A DNA stretch of 64,000 bases. Source: Aselliscus stoliczkanus. Its lineage: Eukaryota; Chordata; Mammalia; Chiroptera; Hipposideridae. This document shows, one piece after another, positions 22,496 to 34,400 of the stretch. Below the pieces are notes generated by a model. It was not told the origin of the DNA. It did no database searches and was given only the letters and a program-made list of their open reading frames with translations. The stretch lies in contig CM066737.1 in the NCBI GenBank assembly GCA_033961575.1, forward strand, positions 103,258,709-103,322,708, written 5' to 3'. The position numbers were made by a program, and so were the translations under genes. Positions within the stretch are counted from its first letter, which is position 1, and each line of letters starts with the position of its first letter.

Positions 22496-23135
22496 AACCC
22501 TTGATATCTAATTTTTTAAAGAGCTTGGAAAGGTCTCAGAATTCAACATATTTTATGCATGTGACAGTTCATGAAAAAATAAATATTCGTTGAACGAAAT
22601 ACTCATTAAAGTCAAGTTTTTTTTTCTATTTACCTTTTGATATTAGAACAGGGATTGAGAAATGCTGTGAATTACCAGGATGAAGAGCTGCTGACTGAGG
22701 TCATGTGTGATTATGTTTAAGAACACGTAGGGAGGACCAAATAAAACTTGTGACCACAAACAAGTGATAGAGGAAATTGAGAGGATGTTTTTAGAAATGA
22801 CTTTCATTTAAAGAATTACTGGGATATGAAATGAGGAACTATGCTCCCTAGAGAAATAGCTGAAGTCACCAACCATCAAGTCATTTGAAATAGGGAGGAT
22901 GACTCATAGCATGTCTTATGAGAGTTTGTCTAGCTCTGAAATACTGATGGGAAGATTAGAAGATTAGTCCAGAGAAATTAATGAGATCAATGCACATGTT
23001 GCCAAATTATCAAGGACAGCAAAAGATGAAAATGGAGAATACAAATAATCCATTCTATAAAACAGAGTGGAAAAACCCATGTGCAAATAACTCTGAAAGG
23101 AGCTAACATAGAATCATACTCTCATAGCTGGAAGG
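22496..23135. other. Unannotated DNA
   Basis: Nothing recognised. Some AT-rich sequence around 22570-22640. Confidence 0.3.
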
Positions 23136-23335
23136 GACCCATAGTGATTGGTTAAAGATAGAGCTCTTGAAACAGACTGCCTGGGGTCGAATCCCAGCTC
23201 TACTATTAGATGTTTAGGCTTGAGCACGATACTTTCTGTGTGCCTCAGTGTCCTCATTTATAAAATGGGAAGAATAATAGCAGTACCTACCTTATAGGGT
23301 TATTCTGTGGATGCAATAAGCTAAAACATGTGAGG
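23136..23335 (+). mobile_element. MIR
   Basis: A clear forward MIR: AGACTGCCTGGGGTCGAATC, CCAGCTCTACTATTAGATG, GTGTGCCTCAGTGTCCTCAT, TTATAAAATGGGAAGAATAA and CAGTACCTACCTTATAGGGT. Confidence 0.8.
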
Positions 23336-23394
23336 AGTTAGAACTGTTTCATTCTATTTAGAAAATGTTAGCTTTAATTCTACATAGGAAATAT

Positions 23395-23510
23395 GAGCTA
23401 TTATTGTTAGCCAAGGCTCAAGGGTACAATGACTTGCCCACAGTCATAGATCTAGCCGGGTACAAAGTTAGGCCTTGGACTCTCAGTTTACATCATTTTA
23501 TTTATGTCAA
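23395..23510 (-). mobile_element. MIR-like fragment
   Basis: CAATGACTTGCCCACAGTCA and TAGCCGGGTACAAAGTTAGG fit the reversed MIR core. Confidence 0.5.
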
Positions 23511-23639
23511 GCTATTCTCTTCCATGTAATGTATCTTTGTACCTTGTTGGATTGGGCTAGGTAAGAGACAAATATGAAAGCAATAATAGCAAAACAGAAC
23601 TGTTTCTTATTTTATTATCACCTTTTTAGCATTATTAAA

Positions 23640-23815
23640 GTAGCTTTATTTGAGTTTCAAAGTAACTTTATGGTATAAGGTAAAAAAAAAATCCCCATTT
23701 TATAGATATACAGTAGAAAAGCTAAGCAATTTGCCTAAGATATCAGAGCCAATGTGTAGTATAATTGGAATTCAAAACCAGGGATCCTAACTCCTGTTCC
23801 ATGTCTCTCTTTGGT
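23640..23815 (-). mobile_element. MIR fragment
   Basis: CCCCATTTTATAGATATACA, AGCAATTTGCCTAAGATATC and AATTCAAAACCAGGGATCC follow reversed MIR. Confidence 0.6.
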
Positions 23816-23889
23816 TAAAGCTGCATGCAGTAGCAATGACAGTGAAAACATAAGTGAGGTTCTGGGAAGCGCAGTGGAAGGAGGCCTGA

Positions 23890-24290
23890 TGTCCTGCAGG
23901 CAATGGCCATCAGGGAGGGCTTGTTGGAAGACAGGAAATCAGTCTAAGCCATTTCTATTCCTCCTCCAAAGAGCTTTGGAATCCATTCATTTAGTTCCCA
24001 CACCACTGCCCCCTTCCACATCCTCTACCATCTCTTACCTGGATTCCTATCTTTTGACTGCTCAATCCATACCCTACATGCAGCCATAATGGTTATTCTG
24101 AGAAAAGAAATCTCATCATGTTCTTCCCATCCCCTCCACCACCCTCATCCCTTCAGTGACGTGTCATCCCCTCCAGATGAAGCCAATCTCCTCCACAATT
24201 AAACCCTTCAATTCTGGCCTGTGCTTCTTTATGAAGACCTGCCTCTCCCCACTACCCCTATGCTCCCTCTGTGCTGAAATATATTTCAAC
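23890..24290 (+). mobile_element. L2 fragment
   Basis: TCTCATCATGTTCTTCCCAT, AAACCCTTCAATTCTGGCCT and ATGAAGACCTGCCTCTCCCC follow the forward 3' part of L2. No frame is preserved. Confidence 0.5.
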
Positions 24291-24299
24291 CAAAACATC

Positions 24300-25200
24300 C
24301 TGCACATCATATGCCATCAGGAAAATGAAAATTAAAATGGCTTTGAGGTATCACTACACACCTACCAGAAAGGCCAAAATCCAGAACACCAACAATACCA
24401 AATGCTGACAAGGCTGTGGAGCAACAGGAACTCTCACCCACTGCCGGTGGGAATGCAAAATGGTGCTGCCACTTTGAAAGACAGCTTGGCAGTTTCTTAC
24501 AAAACGGAACATACTCTTGCCATATGGTTCAGCAATTGCACTTCTTGGTATTTACCCAGAGGAGTTAAACACTTATGTCCATGCAAAAATTTGTACACAG
24601 ATGTTCATAACAGCTCTACTTGGAAGCACCCAATGTATCTTCATTAGGTGAATGGATAAACAGTGGTCCATCCAGACAGTGGAATATTATTCAGCACTGA
24701 AAAGGAATGAGCTATAAAGTTGTGAAAAGTCACAGAGGAAACATAAAAATGTATGACTAAGTGAAAGAAGCCAATCTGAAAAGGCTACACACTATGTGGT
24801 TCCAACTTTATGGCATTCTGGAAAAGGCAGAACTATGGAGACAATGAAATATCGGTGGGTGCCAGGGGTTAGGGGGTGGGAGGGATGAATGGGTGAAGCA
24901 CAGAGATGTTTAGGGCAGTGAAGTTATTCTGTATGATACTGTAATGGTGGATACATGTCATTATACATTAGTCCAAATCCACAGAATGTGCAGCACCAAA
25001 AGTGAGTCCTACTGTAAGCTATATCACTGTAGGTTCATCCACTGTAACAAATGTCCCACTCTGGTGGGATGTTGGTCATGGGGGAGGCTGTGCATGTGTG
25101 GGGGCATGTGTATACGGGAAATATCTGTTCCTTCCACTCGGTTTTTCTGTGATCCTAAAACTGCCTAAAATTATGTCTATAAACTGTAATGACTTTCTAT
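24300..25200 (+). mobile_element. L1 ORF2 C-terminus and 3'UTR
   Basis: CTTTGAGGTATCACTACACA, TGCTGACAAGGCTGTGGAGC, CTGCCGGTGGGAATGCAAAA, AATTGCACTTCTTGGTATTT and GTGGAATATTATTCAGCACT are the usual L1 ORF2 tail. The frame has several breaks. The 81-codon plus frame at 24402-24647 is part of it. Confidence 0.8.
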
Positions 25201-25245
25201 GGTGTCAGGTGGGTATGAGACTTATCAGGGGCATCACTTTGTAAG

Positions 25246-25293
<48 letters not shown>

Positions 25294-25400
25294 TTTGTAA
25301 GATATGTATATATATATATATATATATATAATCACTATGCTATACACCTAAAACTAATATATTGAATATCAACTGTAACTGAAAAAAATTTTAAAAAATT
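25201..25400 (+). mobile_element. L1 3' terminal fragment containing (TA)n
   Basis: GTGTCAGGTGGGTATGAGAC, ACACCTAAAACTAATATATT and TCAACTGTAACTGAAAAAAA match the L1 3' ends at 40.9-41.3 kb and 46.6-46.9 kb. Two (TA)n runs sit inside. Confidence 0.6.
25241..25331. repeat. Duplicated (TA)n microsatellite
   Basis: ACTTTGTAAGATATG followed by a TA run occurs twice in direct succession (TA runs about 25247-25291 and 25307-25330). The unit including its non-repeat leader has been duplicated. Confidence 0.85.
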
Positions 25401-26981
25401 TTAAATGTCCATTAAAATCACAATATAAGTTGTAGCAACTTATATAATACAATTAAAATAATCCATAATGAACATATATATATTTTAACCTTTTCGAATG
25501 AATGTATCATGATATCTTTTCTTCCTGCCCTCTACATGTAACCTTGCAGCAGTTCAACACATTCTATTTTAATTGTCTCTGTGGACTTTGAAAAATGGGT
25601 AGTTTCATGAGGCAATGAAATATGGGCAGGAGGCCTTGGAAAATCAGATATTATTAATATTTAACATGTATTAAACATTATTGCTTTGAGTAGATGCTAC
25701 AAATTGGCCTTATGAGGGTTATAGTTTCTGCCAGTGGAATATGTTTAAATTCTAACCTTAGAGACAACATTTCAGAAAGGTTCCTTTACCCTTTGTGAAT
25801 TGGAAAATCAGAAAGCTCCCCCCGACTTCTTTGCCCCTCTCCAACATAAGGGCCTCTCTGATTCTCAGAGAAGGAACATCGGGGTTTATTTGCAGTCTGG
25901 GCTCCAAACAGCATGGAACCCATGTCTTTCCATGGCCTTTCTTCCCTCATTTCTCAAAAGTGGAAATCAAGAGGAGCTGGAGTTGCTGGCTTCATCCATC
26001 AGCCAAGGTCTTTGGCCCCCTTGCAGCCTTCTTATTCCAGTTCTCAATTCCTTCTAGACGTTCTCAAGCTTGCTCACAATGCCTCCTCTTGCCCCTTCTA
26101 ACTGAGAGCCTGCCTCTCGTACTCTCCAGGGTTAACTTGTATCTTCATGATCAATAGGAATGGCAAAAGAGTTCATGAATGGTGCATGTAATTACAGTGG
26201 CCATGGCTTATCTGGACACATCTAGCAATCATAAATATTAAATCAGTTTGACCAAGAAAAGAAAAATTTGCAGGATTCAATCTAGGTCCTTCAGATCTAC
26301 TCAATTGTGGAAGGAAATAAATGGACAGAAAGTCAGAATTCTAACTGCAAGTGTCCTGGATCTTCAGGGCAATTTAATAATGTAAACCAAACAGGTTTGG
26401 GGCTTTCTTAAAAAGCAAAACCATGGAGATTATAGAAATATCCTATAATTATATGTAAATTGTTATTCATATCATAATTATTTTCTCAGTTAATTTTCAG
26501 GTTCATGGTTAAATATGAAAGAACCTATTTTAGCCTACTATATATTGTAAGTGATTACAGTTTCTTTTTAATATAAAAGGAGAACAGATTAAAATAGAAA
26601 AGAGTTTTTTACTTCAATTTGTATATATGACATTGAGACAATTTTCACCTATAAATAAGCTAGTAAAGATAAGCAGAAGTCTTATTTCCAAGCATATTAT
26701 AACTAGAAATATCTCCACTGATATTCTCAAATATAAAATGATCTAGAATATAAACTTCATATTTAATTTTATTTTTTGTTGCCTTTATACAATTTTGGGT
26801 GGGTTATCTCATTTTGCTAAGATCTGAAGTTTTATGTGTATTTGTCTAACTTATCTACATGACTCTAACTTCCAGATAACAGGGGATCTTTCTTTCCCAT
26901 CTTTGCATCTATCTCTGACAGGACCTGCAGTTAGCATTACAGGAGGCAAAGCAGAGTTATTCAGAGTATAAAGCTCTAGAT
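25401..26981. other. Unannotated AT-rich DNA
   Basis: No recognisable repeat over about 1.5 kb. Three overlapping plus frames at 25795-26157, the longest 120 codons, cover a GC-richer patch but match nothing, lack a Kozak or splice context I would trust, and overlap in different phases. Confidence 0.35.
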
Positions 26982-27195
26982 CAGTGGTTCTCAACCAGGG
27001 AGATTTTGCCCCTCAGGAGATATACATGATGTCTAAAGACAGTTTTGGTTGTCATAACATGGGGAAGGGGGTGCTACTGACTCTAGTGGGTAGAGATCAG
27101 GGACACAGTTAAACATACTACAGTATACAGGTAAAACCCCCACAATGAAGAGTTATCTAGCCCAAAATGTCAATAGAGCCAGGGTGGAGAAACTG
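26982..27195 (+). mobile_element. MER5A-type hAT element
   Basis: Starts CAGTGGTTCTCAACCAGGGA, continues TTTTGCCCCTCAGGAGATAT and AGTGGGTAGAGATCAGGGAC and ends AGGGTGGAGAAACTG. The outer 8-mers CTCTAGAT (26974-26981) and ATCTAGAA (27196-27203) agree at 6 of 8, a decayed hAT TSD. Confidence 0.75.
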
Positions 27196-27359
27196 ATCTA
27201 GAATCATGGTTACAGGATTTTCACAGGCAAAAAATTAAAATTACACTATAACCTAATACTTCGTATGATCCAGGTGCATAGAAGATTTAAATGTGGAAAA
27301 TAAAACTTTGAAAATACTGGAAGGAAATACATCTTTATGGCATGTAGAAAATAGAAGAG

Positions 27360-27560
27360 AAGAGAAGCCCTCTAACAAAGATCCTCATGGAAATCCCAAC
27401 TTGATATGAGATTGAGGGAGAACTGAAAGTTAAATGCAAAGGAGAGAATATATATATATTTTTGCAAACAAGAGAATTGAGGCTTATAGAACTTCAATAA
27501 CTTATTCCAGGTCAACAGATTATAAGTAATAGAGTGAGATTTTTGAACCAAAGCATCATG
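27360..27560 (-). mobile_element. MIR-like fragment
   Basis: AGAGAATTGAGGCTTATAGA and AACTTATTCCAGGTCAACAG and AGTAATAGAGTGAGATTTTT follow reversed MIR. Weak match. Confidence 0.4.
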
Positions 27561-27590
27561 ATTATGTCTTGGCATTGGGAAGTATTTCCT

Positions 27591-27893
27591 TTTTTTTTTT
27601 TTTTGGGGGATCTATGTCACCTCACCTTGAATCAGGGCTACTTTCTTTTTTTTTTTTTTTAAAGATTTTATTGGGGAATTGGCGGAGGGGAACAGCGTTG
27701 GGGAATCGGGGAAGGGGAACAGACAAGTTGCTGTCTTCTTGTTCTTCAGTCTAGTTGCGGAGGATGTTGCTTCACTGTTGGTATCGTCATTGCGCTCTTC
27801 CCGGATGAGGCAGATCGGTCGCTGGCCTCTGGATGTCGCTCACCGCGGCTATTGGCAGCTCACGCTTGGCTGCCAGCCGCTCACGCTGGCTGC
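27591..27893 (-). mobile_element. SINE (type 3) with a 3' transduction
   Basis: TSD GGAAGTATTTCCT at 27578-27590 and GGAAGTATTTCTT at 27894-27906 (one mismatch). Inside, from the left, lie a T-run (27591-27604), 41 bases of non-SINE sequence (27605-27645), a second T-run (27646-27660) and a SINE body beginning AAAGATTTTATTGGGGAATT. Read on the minus strand this is SINE, poly-A, unique sequence, poly-A, TSD, the signature of 3' transduction by L1 machinery. The body has no visible tRNA head, so it may be 5'-truncated. Confidence 0.8.
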
Positions 27894-28110
27894 GGAAGTA
27901 TTTCTTAAACAAGATACAAGAAGTACAAACTAGAAAGAAGACTTGGAAAATTCTGACCATATTAAAATCTAAAACTTCCATATGTAAAATTACCCCTTAA
28001 CCAAAGTTAAGAGACAAGACTGAAAAAGACATTTGCAATACACATAATAGACAAAAGATTAATAATGCACAAAGAATGTCTATAAATAAATGAGAATAAG
28101 TCAAATGTTC

Positions 28111-28370
28111 CACTAGAATATGGACACATCTAGCACCATAATAATGGCTCCTCCCAAATTGTTCATGTCCTAATCCCTTCAATCTGTGAATATGTTACTT
28201 TACATGGCAAAAGGGACTGTGCAAATGTGATTAAGTTGAGGATCTTGAGACGGAAAATTATTTTGGATTATCAAGGTGGGCCCAATAAAATCTCAAGTGT
28301 CTTTATAAGTGAAAGAGGGAAGCAGGGGGATCAAAACCCAAAAAGCCCTGGATGTTCTAATTAACCCAAA
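28111..28370 (+). mobile_element. MaLR/ERVL-type LTR fragment
   Basis: CCTAATCCCTTCAATCTGTG, AATATGTTACTTTACATGGC, ACTGTGCAAATGTGATTAAG and TATCAAGGTGGGCCCAATAA are characteristic of an old LTR repeat also partly seen at 62.2-62.8 kb. Confidence 0.5.
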
Positions 28371-30280
28371 TGCCATAAAATTCTGTGTTGCGAACTGTTT
28401 GCTTAAACAAGCAAATGATACTTATTCTGGGTTAATATGTAGTACAGTGTCCACACCAAAGGAGGGATTGTCCTAATGTTTAAGCTTTATCGGGTAAAGT
28501 CCTGGGCAAATAATATCAAGGTGGATATTGATGAAAGAGAAATCAGCAAGGGTTACTAAGATAAAGCATAGAAATCACGTTAAATTTGGAATCGTTAAAT
28601 GAACCAGTCATGTTTCACTCAGAAAAGAGAATCCTTAGGGAAAGTGATAATTCCCTTTAACTTTCTGAAGGATTTCCAATGGGGAGAGAAATGAAAAAAA
28701 TTAGTACTAGAGCCAAAGTGAGGAAGTGATACAGTGATGCCAGTTCTCAGCTAAGAGCAGAGGACTTCTAAAATATAGAGCTATCAAAAAAAAAAAAAAA
28801 AGGAATGGGCTGCATCAGAGGAGTTCAAGCAAAAACTGGATGAATGGTTTTCAGCAATGCTTAAGGAAATGCCTATTTTGGAAGAGGCGCTGAACTAGAT
28901 GAGAGAAGTAGAATCATTCTTTGCCTGTCATTCTCCCTAACACTGGTCTAATAGGGGGAAGCAAGAATCCACTGGCACAGTTCTGGGAACCCTCCAGCAA
29001 AGAACATTGAAGTAACAGATTCCTTCTAAATCTCACAAACATCATGAGGATGTGTATGTCTCAAAGGGAGAGTAGAGAAGATACACTGAAGATCTTGGAT
29101 AGGGATGTGCCTTATGGTTTTGTCACCCAAACCTACTCTTGTGGGATTTCCAAGGCTGAGGTCAGGTATGTGACTAAGGATGTCACAGGAGAAGACAGAG
29201 GAGCATATCGGTATCATCATCTTTCATAGGAACTCCAGAGCTTGGCAGGTACAGACATAAGCAAATTGACAATTGCCATGTATTGAGGCCAGGTGGCTGA
29301 CTGAAAAACTGTGCAGGATCTGACATGTTGGTTGTCTAGTTGCAGTATTGTGAATCAGTATATTACTTAATATGAGATCCACAAATGGGAAATGCAAAAG
29401 AATAAGTCAAAGCAACGTGGATACCTGAGGTCATCCATTATATCTGGAGGGTTGTGTGGGAAGCATAGTAGGCTGGGCTGTCTTGTGAGCAAAAGCAGAT
29501 CCAATACCTCTATTTTGGTCCTCCATCTTCTCTAGGAATCCAATACAAAATTGCAGCACAATCTCCCGAGAAGGCTTATTTTGTCATCATTTTGTCATCA
29601 TCTCACCATGGCCCCCTGGAGGGCTCCTTGCTCTTGGTTGACATTAACATAACCCTTTCTGAGGACTTACTGATCAGAATCTACATTTTAACCAGATCAT
29701 GGTCATTTGTGTGCATGTTAAAACCGGAGATGCATTGCCTTAAGGATTTCTAATCTTGGCCCAAATTAGGACTGTATTTGTGAATTAGTTTAACTATACA
29801 GCAACCAACAAATAAGCAGTTTTGAACCCAGACTTTCACAAAGTTATCATAAAATCTAGTTGTGTACCTGAACATAGGGGACTATTGTAAAGGTGAAAGG
29901 TATGGTGTCGCTGGACACTAGAGTGGACAGAAAGCTTATGAACTGTGCAGCCGAGTTTTTGAAACAGAGAGAGAGAGAAAGAGAGGAGAGAGGGCATGGA
30001 TGAGATCATAGGACATAACTAGGGAAGTTTTCTTAGGTGGCTATTTCTCATGGGATTGGCCTATCTTGTCAGAAAAATCTTTGGTACTACAGAAAGTGAG
30101 GGAACGATGGTAGGTCCTTCCACTTCTAGGGTTGATGGTTTGCCATGCATCAAAGAAGACTGGCTTTGTCTGCTAAATTATACCATACTCCCTGGGATTA
30201 TTTCACTTTTCCAGAGATGGCTTCCTTGATGGCCTAAGAAGGGTTAATGTTGAACTAAAAAATTTTACAGGCTGGTGGAT
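28371..30280. other. Unannotated DNA
   Basis: No gene or clear repeat. Minor features are an A-run at 28785-28801, a doubled ATTTTGTCATC near 29578-29600 and a GA-rich patch at 29962-29991. Confidence 0.35.
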
Positions 30281-30780
30281 ATTGTGCTTGATTTTCCAGA
30301 ATCCATTCTACCCCAGCCAATGATTAGTCTCCAAGACAATTACAGAATTTCCATCTCTCTTACCAGTAATTAGTTCAGGGCTGGGCAGCCAGTTTGGACC
30401 AGATAGAGGCTAGGAGAGATTTGCTGAGGGCTTCTGGGAAAAAAGCTTCCTCAGTCTTAGGAGAGACTTACGAGAAGCTTCCCTTTACTTGACTGACATG
30501 AGTGAGAGTGGATGGGATACAGATTACTACCTACAGCCATCCTGCAACTCTAAGGGGAGCTTGCCTTAGGATGAAGCCAACCCCACAGGCTTGAGAAGAA
30601 ACAACTTCTTTTTTGCCAATTTCAAATCCTCAGAGGTGAGAAACAGAAAGAACTCAAGTCCCTGATGGTACAATTGAATCCCTGAAGCTCACCCTACTTC
30701 TGGACTTCCTGTTGTGTGTCCTATCACACTACCTTCCTGCCTATGTCGGTTTGATGTGAGGTTCATTGCTGCTATAAACA
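30281..30780. other. Repeat-like segment, unclassified
   Basis: The texture (CCATTCTACCCCAGCCAATG, AGCCAGTTTGGACCAGATAG) suggests an old transposon or LTR, but I cannot name it and see no TIR or TSD. Confidence 0.25.
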
Positions 30781-31645
30781 TCCTTACTGATACAAATCAT
30801 TGGTAAGAATCATCTCTCTGTGGCAAGCACAGCACAAAGGTATAATTAGCATGGATTTGCAGAGATGCTATTTAAAGTCACAGGCACTTAGCTCAGGTGA
30901 AAAAATATAATTTTTACCAAATATAATGAGATTCAACAATTACAGCAGAGTAATTTTGCAAACAGATGTCATGATACTCCCATCTTGTGCAAAGCTTATT
31001 TTAGTGTTTTTATTGGCAATTCTTCACAAGCTGCTCAGGGCTGCTGTCACTGTAATTGATAAGACTGATTGCATCATGAAGGATATTAACATGCTAATTT
31101 TGTTTCAACTTTTAGACTGTATTTATTGAGTCGGTTCTATGTAAAGGCTCTCATTGTTTTCACTTGAAAAGTTCAAAACGGGACTCAATTTTACAGTTTA
31201 TTATACCTACCTTTAACCAAGTCTTATGCCTGGAATTTCTGTCACAGGGAAGAAAGTGATTTTAGTGGTTTCATGGCAAGCTGGGTAACTGACGGGATCC
31301 ATTAGGGTTGAAAATGAAAGTCTGGGGCCATTATTCCTAAAAAACAAAAACGCCAGTGAGTCACATTTTTGAAGTTAATGCATAAGGCACTTGTCAAATG
31401 TTAATACTCATAATTCCCCATATGTTAGTTCTTCCCTCAAATGGACCTTCCTTATTGTCTCTGCTATTTTAAATCTTACCTATGCCCTGATTTTAAAAAC
31501 TTGGTTCAAGTACAATTCCTTCTTTAAATCTTCTCTGAGTTATGCCATAGACTGTAGGATAAACTGGTGCCGTATTGACAAAGCTGGCCTCTTAAGTTCT
31601 AGCAGATCATATTAGCATTCAACAACTGAGAGCAACTGGACAAGC
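30781..31645. other. Unannotated DNA
   Basis: Nothing recognised. The 67- and 74-codon plus frames here have no supporting features. Confidence 0.35.
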
Positions 31646-31840
31646 AACATGGCATAACACTAATTCTGAGTTCTACATCCACCCTGACTTCTGAGCCTTA
31701 GTATTCTCATCTGTAAAATGGGGAAATTGAAAATATATAACTCAAAAGGTTGTTGTGAGGATGAAATGTGATAATCCAAATAAGGCCTTAATCCAGTGCC
31801 TACCACATGAGAAATATTCAATAGAAGTTGTTATAATTAT
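31646..31840 (+). mobile_element. MIR
   Basis: TTCTGAGCCTTAGTATTCTC, ATCTGTAAAATGGGGAAATT, AAAGGTTGTTGTGAGGATGA and CCAGTGCCTACCACATGAG follow forward MIR. Confidence 0.75.
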
Positions 31841-32424
31841 AGTTTACACATAAGATTTCAATGAGCTGAGATATTGTATGTATGCTATTGGGGTTGCAGA
31901 ATTCTACTTTTTTAGTTCTACATTGCCCTAATTTTGCTTATTAAAAAGGAAAACCTGTGTTTTATTTCCCTGACTCATCTCAGGCTCTGAATTTTATATT
32001 TAATGATGGAAACTTCTTAATCAAATGATTTGATATCTTTACAGTAAAAAAGAGGCAATTTTACTGATGTGGACATCTTACGTATGTGTGTGTGTACATA
32101 TAAAATCAAGATTCGTAAGTGACAACTGCTGAATTTCCTTTGAGATTTTGAGTAGCAGCAAGAGTCCATTTAATAAATACCAAATCTTTACTGCTTCAAA
32201 AGCGTGGTGTGACTCCTCCACAACTGTGGAAAGCAGAGAGTACATGCAAAAACCAGCAACTTTTTATAAATAAATGCTTGGTGGGTTGTATAAGCAAAGT
32301 AGTTTATATCAGAGGCAGAAACTATTGTCTTTCAAGATAAATGAGGACCAGTGACACCCAAAATTTACTTTCAGTGTGTAGTTGCCTCGTGTTACTATCC
32401 TCTCTGGTTTCTAGGTTATTCTTT
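31841..32424. other. Unannotated DNA
   Basis: Nothing recognised besides a short GT-rich patch near 32083-32095. Confidence 0.35.
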
Positions 32425-32595
32425 TGAAAAAGCACACAATAGTTGCTGCAGTCCAAACTGTGAAATTTGGATATGAATCCTGGCTTCACTGCTTACACCC
32501 TGGGTGACCTTGGGCAACTCATTTAACTTCTAGCTTCTCATTTTTTCCTCAGCAACATGTTTCAGCAAAGGGGACGAAATTATCTCCTCTATTAT
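32425..32595 (+). mobile_element. MIR
   Basis: GATATGAATCCTGGCTTCAC and GGTGACCTTGGGCAACTCAT with ACTTCTAGCTTCTCATTT match the forward MIR core. Confidence 0.7.
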
Positions 32596-33185
32596 CCAAT
32601 ATTATATAGTAAGGAGCTAAACAAACCTGAATTCTAGCTTCTCCCATTAAAAATTGTTTTTGCTTTTGTTTCAGGAGGGCCTTTTAGGTAACCAATTCCA
32701 CTGAATGCCTTACTCAATTAACCAATGTTAGAAATTCTCTTAATATGCAGGAAAATACCACTACTCACCAATTCCTTCAATTACTCTCAGTTAAATCACA
32801 AAATGTAACAAAGGAGAATAGACACCATTCAGGAAATTATCCAATATTCCTAAAAACTATTTGACCAAAGTGTTCATTTCTTATGGGACACATCTGAGAT
32901 GAATTTAGGGGGAAACACATGCTTGCATATTTATTAATGTTTATCAGGCAAGTGCTCACAATGAAGATGAAAGATGTGAGTGGAGTTGCTTAGCCAACTC
33001 TTGCCACTCTTTATTTGTTGTAAATGAGATAACATATGCAGGAGGCTTTGGAAATTCTAATACCCTGTGTACAAAGAAAACATAGGAGAAATTTTGTTAT
33101 CACAGAGTGTATGAAATAGAGCATGTGTTTCCTCTGAGGGGGTGCGAGGAAGGTGGAAATCCTGTGTGAAAAAAAATACCACAAA
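32596..33185. other. Unannotated DNA
   Basis: Nothing recognised. Confidence 0.3.
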
Positions 33186-34400
33186 TAAATTAAAAGGAAA
33201 ACAAGAAAAAATTTTTGCAACACACATCAGAAAGAACTAATTTCCCTGCTATATAAACTGGTCATGGAAATCAATAAGAAAAGACAAACAATCCAATAGA
33301 AAAATGGTGAAACGTCACAAAGAGTTAGTTCATAGAAAATGAAGACAAATGTCTTATAAATATACAAAAAGATGATCAGTTTGCTCTGAGTTAAAAAAAT
33401 GAAAATAAGGGCTGGCTGAGTGGCACAGTGGTTAAGCGCTGGCTTGGGAAGCCAGCGGCTGCGGTTCGGGTCCCACACATGAGGGCCAGTGACACTGCCC
33501 TCAAAAAAATAAAAATAAAATAAAACAAGAGTTACCATTTTCACCTATTATATTGGCACACAATTTTACAGTACAGTTGGTGTGGGTACGGGAAAAAGAG
33601 GTGTAGGCTTGGAGTGATCTTTTGGGAGGACAATTTGTTAATTTCTGTCAAAATTGCAAATTCCTATGCCAGTTATCCCAATACATTCCTTGCACAGGAA
33701 TTTGTCTTACATAGACACTTGCATATGAGTATATGTTACAAAGCCGTGTATTTGAGACTATTTATTGCAGCATGGCTTATTACAGTAAGAGGCTGAAAAA
33801 AGCCTCACTGTCAATCACTGGGGACTGATAAGGTACATTTTGGGACACCTGCTCAGTGGTGAACAATGCAGACACGAAAAAAAGGGGTTATTGGAATGAC
33901 TCTATGAGGCATTATTCATTAAAACAGCATATAGACTTGGATGAGACTAAGACATTTTAAACAAATGCAATGTGTGGTCTTTGTTTGAATCCTTATAACA
34001 AATCAGCTTTAAAAGTGCATTTATGAGCCATCTGGGGAAATTTGAACACTGGATATTTGGGTGATACTAAATAATTATTGCTATTTTTTTAGGTTTGATA
34101 ATGAGGTTGAAGTTATATTTAAAGAACAGCCCTTTATTTCAAAAAAATCACAGTGAAACATTCTGGGTATTACCATATGGTATTCAGGATTTGCTCATAA
34201 AAATATATGGATTATTAAGATTAATAATCTATTAATCTGTGGGAAGGAAGGCGAGTATGTATGGGACAAGATTGGCCCTGAGCTGAAGATTGCTGGGGCT
34301 GGATGATGGGTACATAGGGTTTTATTATACTATTATTTTGCTACTTGAGTGTTTGAAATTTTCCTTAATAAAAAGTCAAACTAAAAATTCAAAATGAAAG
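33186..34400 (+). mobile_element. L1 ORF2 C-terminus and 3'UTR with SINE
   Basis: CAATAAGAAAAGACAAACAA, GAAAAATGGTGAAACGTCAC, GAGTTACCATTTTCACCTAT and TTATTGCAGCATGGCTTATT are degraded L1 ORF2 end. The 3' part ends in TTCCTTAATAAAAAGTC. No frame survives. Confidence 0.65.
33410..33525 (+). mobile_element. tRNA-derived SINE (type 1)
   Basis: Forward: GGCTGGCTGAGTGGCACAGT, TAAGCGCTGGCTTGGGAAGC, a good B box GGTTCGGGTCCC, ATGAGGGCCAGTGACACTG and an A-rich AAATAAAA tail. It is among the least diverged copies here. The TSD is obscured by A-rich flanks. Confidence 0.85.

Larger units (their letters stand above)
27210..28110 (+). mobile_element. L1 ORF2 fragment, interrupted
   Basis: AAATGTGGAAAATAAAACTT and GAAAATACTGGAAGGAAATA on the left and TTTCTTAAACAAGATACAAG and AAAGACATTTGCAATACACA on the right are consecutive parts of L1 ORF2. 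They are separated by a MIR-like stretch at about 27360-27560 and a SINE. Confidence 0.6.

Noticed and set aside
22311..22511. 66-codon Arg-Glu repeat frame
   Set aside because: Translation of a (GA)n microsatellite. No homology or conserved flanks.
25795..26157. 120-codon plus-strand frame
   Set aside because: Three overlapping phases are open over the same patch, no domain is recognised and there is no exon context.
33410..33525. tRNA gene
   Set aside because: A- and B-box-like motifs are present, but the body continues into a SINE tail with poly-A and the same unit recurs many times. It is a tRNA-derived SINE.
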